NCBI RefSeq assembly: GCF_031877795.1 | Contig: NC_133933.1 | Coordinates: forward strand, 63,686,984 to 63,750,983 | Source: Strix aluco | Taxonomy: Eukaryota > Chordata > Aves > Strigiformes > Strigidae | Direction of reading: 5' to 3' | Length of the DNA stretch: 64,000 nucleotides | In this document: piece by piece, positions 60,101 through 64,000 of the stretch | Layout of the letters: the number at the start of each line of letters is the position of its first letter | How positions within the stretch are numbered: position 1 is the first letter of the stretch | Notes under the pieces: model-generated | Databases searched by the model: none | What the model saw: the letters and a program-made list of their open reading frames with translations, nothing else | What the model was told of the DNA's origin: nothing | Made by a program: the position numbers and the translations under genes

Positions 60101-63100
60101 AGAGGGTGTGTGCTCATAGTGAGTGTGCCGGATAAAGTCAAACCAGTGACCCAGTGCATGTGAACAATTTTTTTTGTCGGTAAAAACTCTAATTTCCTCC
60201 TGTATTTTAGAGTCGCTCTTCCCCTGGGCCCTGCCCCTTAAAGGAAAGCACTGTGCAGGAGGGGTTTCCACTGTGCAAAGTAGGTGGCTGGGAGGAGGAG
60301 GAGGTGGTAGGAGGGTAGGCAGTGCAGCTTGAAGGAGGTCCCGTGGGAGTCCAAGGAAAACAGCTGCTTCTGGGGATGGGCAGCCATGCCTGACCTGGGG
60401 TTTCTGCAAGCGGGACTTGCCCAGGTGAAATCATTCAGTCCCACACTTGTAAATATGTGACTGGTGTACAACTGGTTGATGGGCGTTTTCTTACGACTTA
60501 TAGTTGTGTTATTGACTTCTGCTCTGAGTTGCCATCTGCTCCTCCTTGGCAAGGGAACTGTTGTGCTTTTATTTTGTGTATTCATATGGTATCTCTTTAT
60601 ACACAGTAGGTTTTGGACTTGCTTTGCTTTTCCCAGCCTTCTGAGACTGCAGTTCTCAGAGCAAAAATAAATTGTCCTCTCGATTCTAGTTGAATTCAAG
60701 CAAAGTGTTTGTTTTCCTGGCTGATACAACAAAATGGCTAATTTTCAAGAACAGCTATAAAAATTCTCTTAGGATAGTCTTAAACTGGTTCTCCTCTGTG
60801 TGAGGATTTTTTTTCTTTGTCATATTATATGGGCAGTTTCCAAAATAAAGACGATTGATATAAGGCTATTACATTTATTGTTCCTGCTAGTTCTGATTTA
60901 AATCTTGGGGTTCCCTGGAGAGCCTACACAATTCATCTTTCTGCAACAGTAAGGCCATGACTGATGAGGCACTTCATTTTGTCCTACAGCTTCACCAGAT
61001 TTGAGAACTAAGCTTAAATGTTTTATTTCCTCCACTGCCTTAATTCTTTTTTGGGGGGTTAAGATTTAATCCAGTAATTGAATATTGCAATAACACACGA
61101 TAATAAAATGCAATTAGTGCTTACCTAGTTACAGCACAGTTATTTTAGCAGTACTGTAATTTCCTCCCTTAGTAGCCCTGTATTTGTCTTCTGAAAATGA
61201 TTGCTTATGGAATACAAAATTAAGCATCTTCCTTGCTGCAAATAACTAGACCATATTCTTGGAAGTTTATATATGGTTGTGGAATTGTAATTTTTATATC
61301 AACAGCTCTGTCGCATTTTGTTAAGCTGCCAATTTTTCTAGTAATCTGTAAGGAAGCAGAAGTTCAAACTTTCTCTTCTGGTGTCTTTGATGCGTTCTGT
61401 CACTGTAAAGGTTGCTGATACAAGAAAAGTTTGTGTGGTGTCCAATTTAAATCAATTCCTAGATAATGGAAGATGGGTATTTTAAAGGAGAAACTTTAAA
61501 TGTTGTATGACTTAATCCAGTTCTGTGATCCATTATCTCTGTATTTTTTAAAAATTGTTTTTAATTTTTTTTTTTACTATAGCCTAAAATAGCTGTAAGT
61601 TTGGGTCCATTATAACCCATAAACCTGAACTTTGCCCATTTCTAGAGTAAAGAATCTTTGTCTGATAAAATGGTAATATGTTTATGGGGGTATAATAGTT
61701 TCCTCACTTGTCTTCATGAAATAAAAGTAAACATAGAAATGGTTCAATTATTGGGCTTTCATAAAGTAGTGTTTCTAAAAAGGACTAAGAGATCCTGCAA
61801 CATTAGTATATTGATTGATGTTGGTTACTCAAGTAGCAGAGCATTTAGCAGAATTTCATGTTGAGGATTTATCTGCTCTTCTGCATTTTAGATTCCTTCC
61901 CATCTGTCTTCATGCTATTGAGCACTTGTTTTCCTGTTAATACTACCAGTGATTGGGACTTCAAAGTAGTACAACTATTCTGTTCTGTATCTTACAGGTC
62001 AAATTTTATTTGAAGTAGCATCATTTTAACATGCAGCTAGTTTGCTTTGCTGGTTCTTCATTTGCTTCTAGACTGGCCTGTCCAGCTGATACGTTGAAAT
62101 GCACAACCTGTGATAGTGTGGTGAGTCTGGAAAGGCTTGAAGTTCGTTAGATAACCTTAGAAAAACTTTGTGCCCCTCCAATTACTGGCGTAATTACTGT
62201 TTTTTCTAATCTCTGCTCTTAAAGAGGCAGCACTATTGTGTGACTACAAGCTGTCTTAATGAGTAGGTCACAATGTGGCAGTTTTTGTGGTGAACACTGC
62301 AGGCTTTTTCTGAAACATTCACCTCTTACTGGCTTCGTTCTTTGGGGACAGGACTGAAAGGGTACGATACTGATTGCCCTGAAGTTTCAGGCAAACAGGG
62401 GACTTGGCATGGCAGACTTTGGAAACACACAGTTAAATATTGGTTCAGAAAACATTTGCAAGTGTTGCAGTTCGATTTCAGAGACACAGTAATGATTAAT
62501 GTAGGCAGAGATTTTAATCACACGAGATAAATGCATCCTGCCTAACATCTGTAAATACAAACCGATGCTGTACTTGCCACAGTTTTAGGTCCTGCTGTAG
62601 CTGGAATTACTCTTCTCAAACTTGAAATTGTTTAGTCCCCAGTCTATTTGGGGACCTGGAATAGGTTGGTATTCAGAAAGGAAAATACGGGAAACTCTGG
62701 GCACTTGGAGCAGTGCTGTAAATTGATTCTGAAAAAGGTCTTCTGATATAATTGGAGCTTCTCTCTCATGGTTAGAAGTTTGGCAGTACATTGTTAATAA
62801 CTGATGATTGGTTCATAAGTAAGGTTTTAAACAGGAAAAAAAAGGTGCTTAACCCAACTGAAAGCTCAGATGTGATTCACAGGAGTATCTGAGTCAGTAT
62901 TTGGAAACATCTCTAAATCATATGGATGTCTTGCATGTATTTCTGCAACTGAATTCCCCTTGCTTCTGTGTTACTTGGGTGCATGGGGATTCTGTTATTT
63001 GATTTGACAGTGCTCATTGAAAAACTTGTCTGAATACCGCAAAAGGTAACCAAGCACCTCTTTTAATAGTGCATGATGTTTCTTTTGAAAGTATTGGAAT

Positions 63101-64000
63101 TTGAATGCTGCTTTTTAAAACTACCGAGCTTACAGATAATCCAGACTTCAACAGTGCTCAAGAATTTTGTAAACCTGGAAAATACCACAATTTCTCTTTG
63201 TTTTTTTTTTTTTTCCATGATCTGTGGCAGTGGTTGTCTACCTACCTGATTTGTAACTGCGTAGAAAGAAGCTAGAACTTATTTGAACACCTGAAGATTT
63301 TAAGATCTGTTACATTCTAACACTTTTAAGACATCTTAGTCTTGTAACCATTTTAGGCCTCATACAGCATCAATAACTTTTAGTCCTAGATGCTTGAGCT
63401 GAACAAGGGTCCTCCTGAAGTGTAGGAATTCATTTGAATGCAAGTTCTTAGTGTGCATGCTGCCTGTAATGCTGGCCTGGAGTGTGTTCCAGTGGGCTTT
63501 GGGGTGTGCTGATGCTTGCTTACAGGTAGACAGCTATAAAGAAGCTCATGTTCTGTAAATCAAAAATAAGATACTTAACCAAAAATGAGCAGGACTAGCC
63601 TGAACAGAGTTCAGGTGGTCTTTCCAGACCAAAAAATTATTTTCACCAAGGCAGCAAAGTCCTTTGTGGTAGACCTGAAGAGCTAATCTGTCCTCACTGA
63701 GGAGGGCCTGAGTTGCTGAAGAGGCTAGTAAGTCATTGTCTTTATTACTAGAGAAAACATTTCCAAGTCTCTTTCACACTTGAAAACTTGCCTAGTCCCT
63801 TCTTTCTTATACAAAGTCATACAGAAATGGTTTCAAGGCAAGCTTTATTACACCTTTGTTCTAATTCTTAAAGTGCCAGTGGTTCAAGCCACATGCATGT
63901 TGGTAGGAATAATTATTGTCCCTTACCCTATAAACACTTCAAAATTTGTATTTTGTGCTTTTTGGAAACTCTTCGTGCTTTAACCATTTTCTTGCAGTAT
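53498..64000 (+). other. First intron of the downstream gene (continues past the window)
   Basis: It begins with the donor at 53498. After the CpG island ends at about 54.18 kb the sequence is AT-rich and stop-dense on both strands. I find no exon with acceptor, coding composition and donor up to 64,000. Low-complexity runs include T(23) at 55842-55864, G(12) at 55961-55972 and an A run near 59881-59897. No transposon landmark was recognised. A small internal noncoding exon could be missed. Confidence 0.5.
55842..55864 (+). repeat. Poly-T run (23 T)
   Basis: A homopolymer within the inferred first intron, about 100 bp before a G(12) run at 55961-55972. It could be the tail of a minus-strand retrocopy, but no such copy is recognised next to it. 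Confidence 0.8.

Noticed and set aside
60047..60409. 120-codon minus-strand frame with a proline run
   Set aside because: The Pro run comes from a GGA/GGT purine-rich tract, and the rest has no recognisable content or exon context.

Overview
The window reads as nuclear DNA of a bird, most likely a neoavian species and possibly a songbird. Three signs support this: solo LTRs of the kind common in neoavian genomes, truncated CR1 LINEs with MIR-like relics, and a compact CpG-island promoter in otherwise AT-rich DNA with few repeats. There is no operon structure and no prokaryotic or organellar gene. No tRNA, rRNA, CRISPR array or intact transposase, gag or pol gene was seen.

Layout. Positions 1-5424 are probably the last intron of a plus-strand gene. 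Its final coding exon is 5425-5826. It encodes about 133 residues of a Ser/Thr/Pro-rich C-terminal tail, followed by a stop and a 3' UTR with a good AATAAA at 6645. From about 6.7 kb to 52.7 kb lies some 46 kb of intergenic DNA in which I support no intact gene. It holds CR1 fragments (19.6-19.9 kb and 41.2-41.4 kb), two MIR-like SINE relics (22.4 kb and 30.3 kb), a GC-rich island with a TATA-like box (30.4-31.0 kb), a 964-bp solo LTR with a perfect 5-bp target duplication (32.5-33.5 kb), a 26-bp tandem repeat (40.4 kb), a TATA-box/Kozak/splice-like cluster (44.3 kb), a second LTR (47.5-48.05 kb) and a third, minus-strand LTR (51.9-52.3 kb). The third LTR lies just upstream of the CpG island.

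A dense CpG island (about 52.77-54.18 kb) surrounds a first coding exon. It carries a Kozak ATG, four codons (Met-Ala-Thr-Lys) and a textbook donor at 53498. The remainder to 64,000 is read as the first intron of that plus-strand gene; no second exon was found. The two genes are in tandem on the plus strand and cannot be named with confidence from what is visible.

No new system with strong evidence was found. The items most worth checking are the 44.3-kb promoter-like cluster, the LTR next to the CpG-island promoter, the MIR relic abutting a GC-rich segment, and several minus-strand stretches that read like broken coding sequence.
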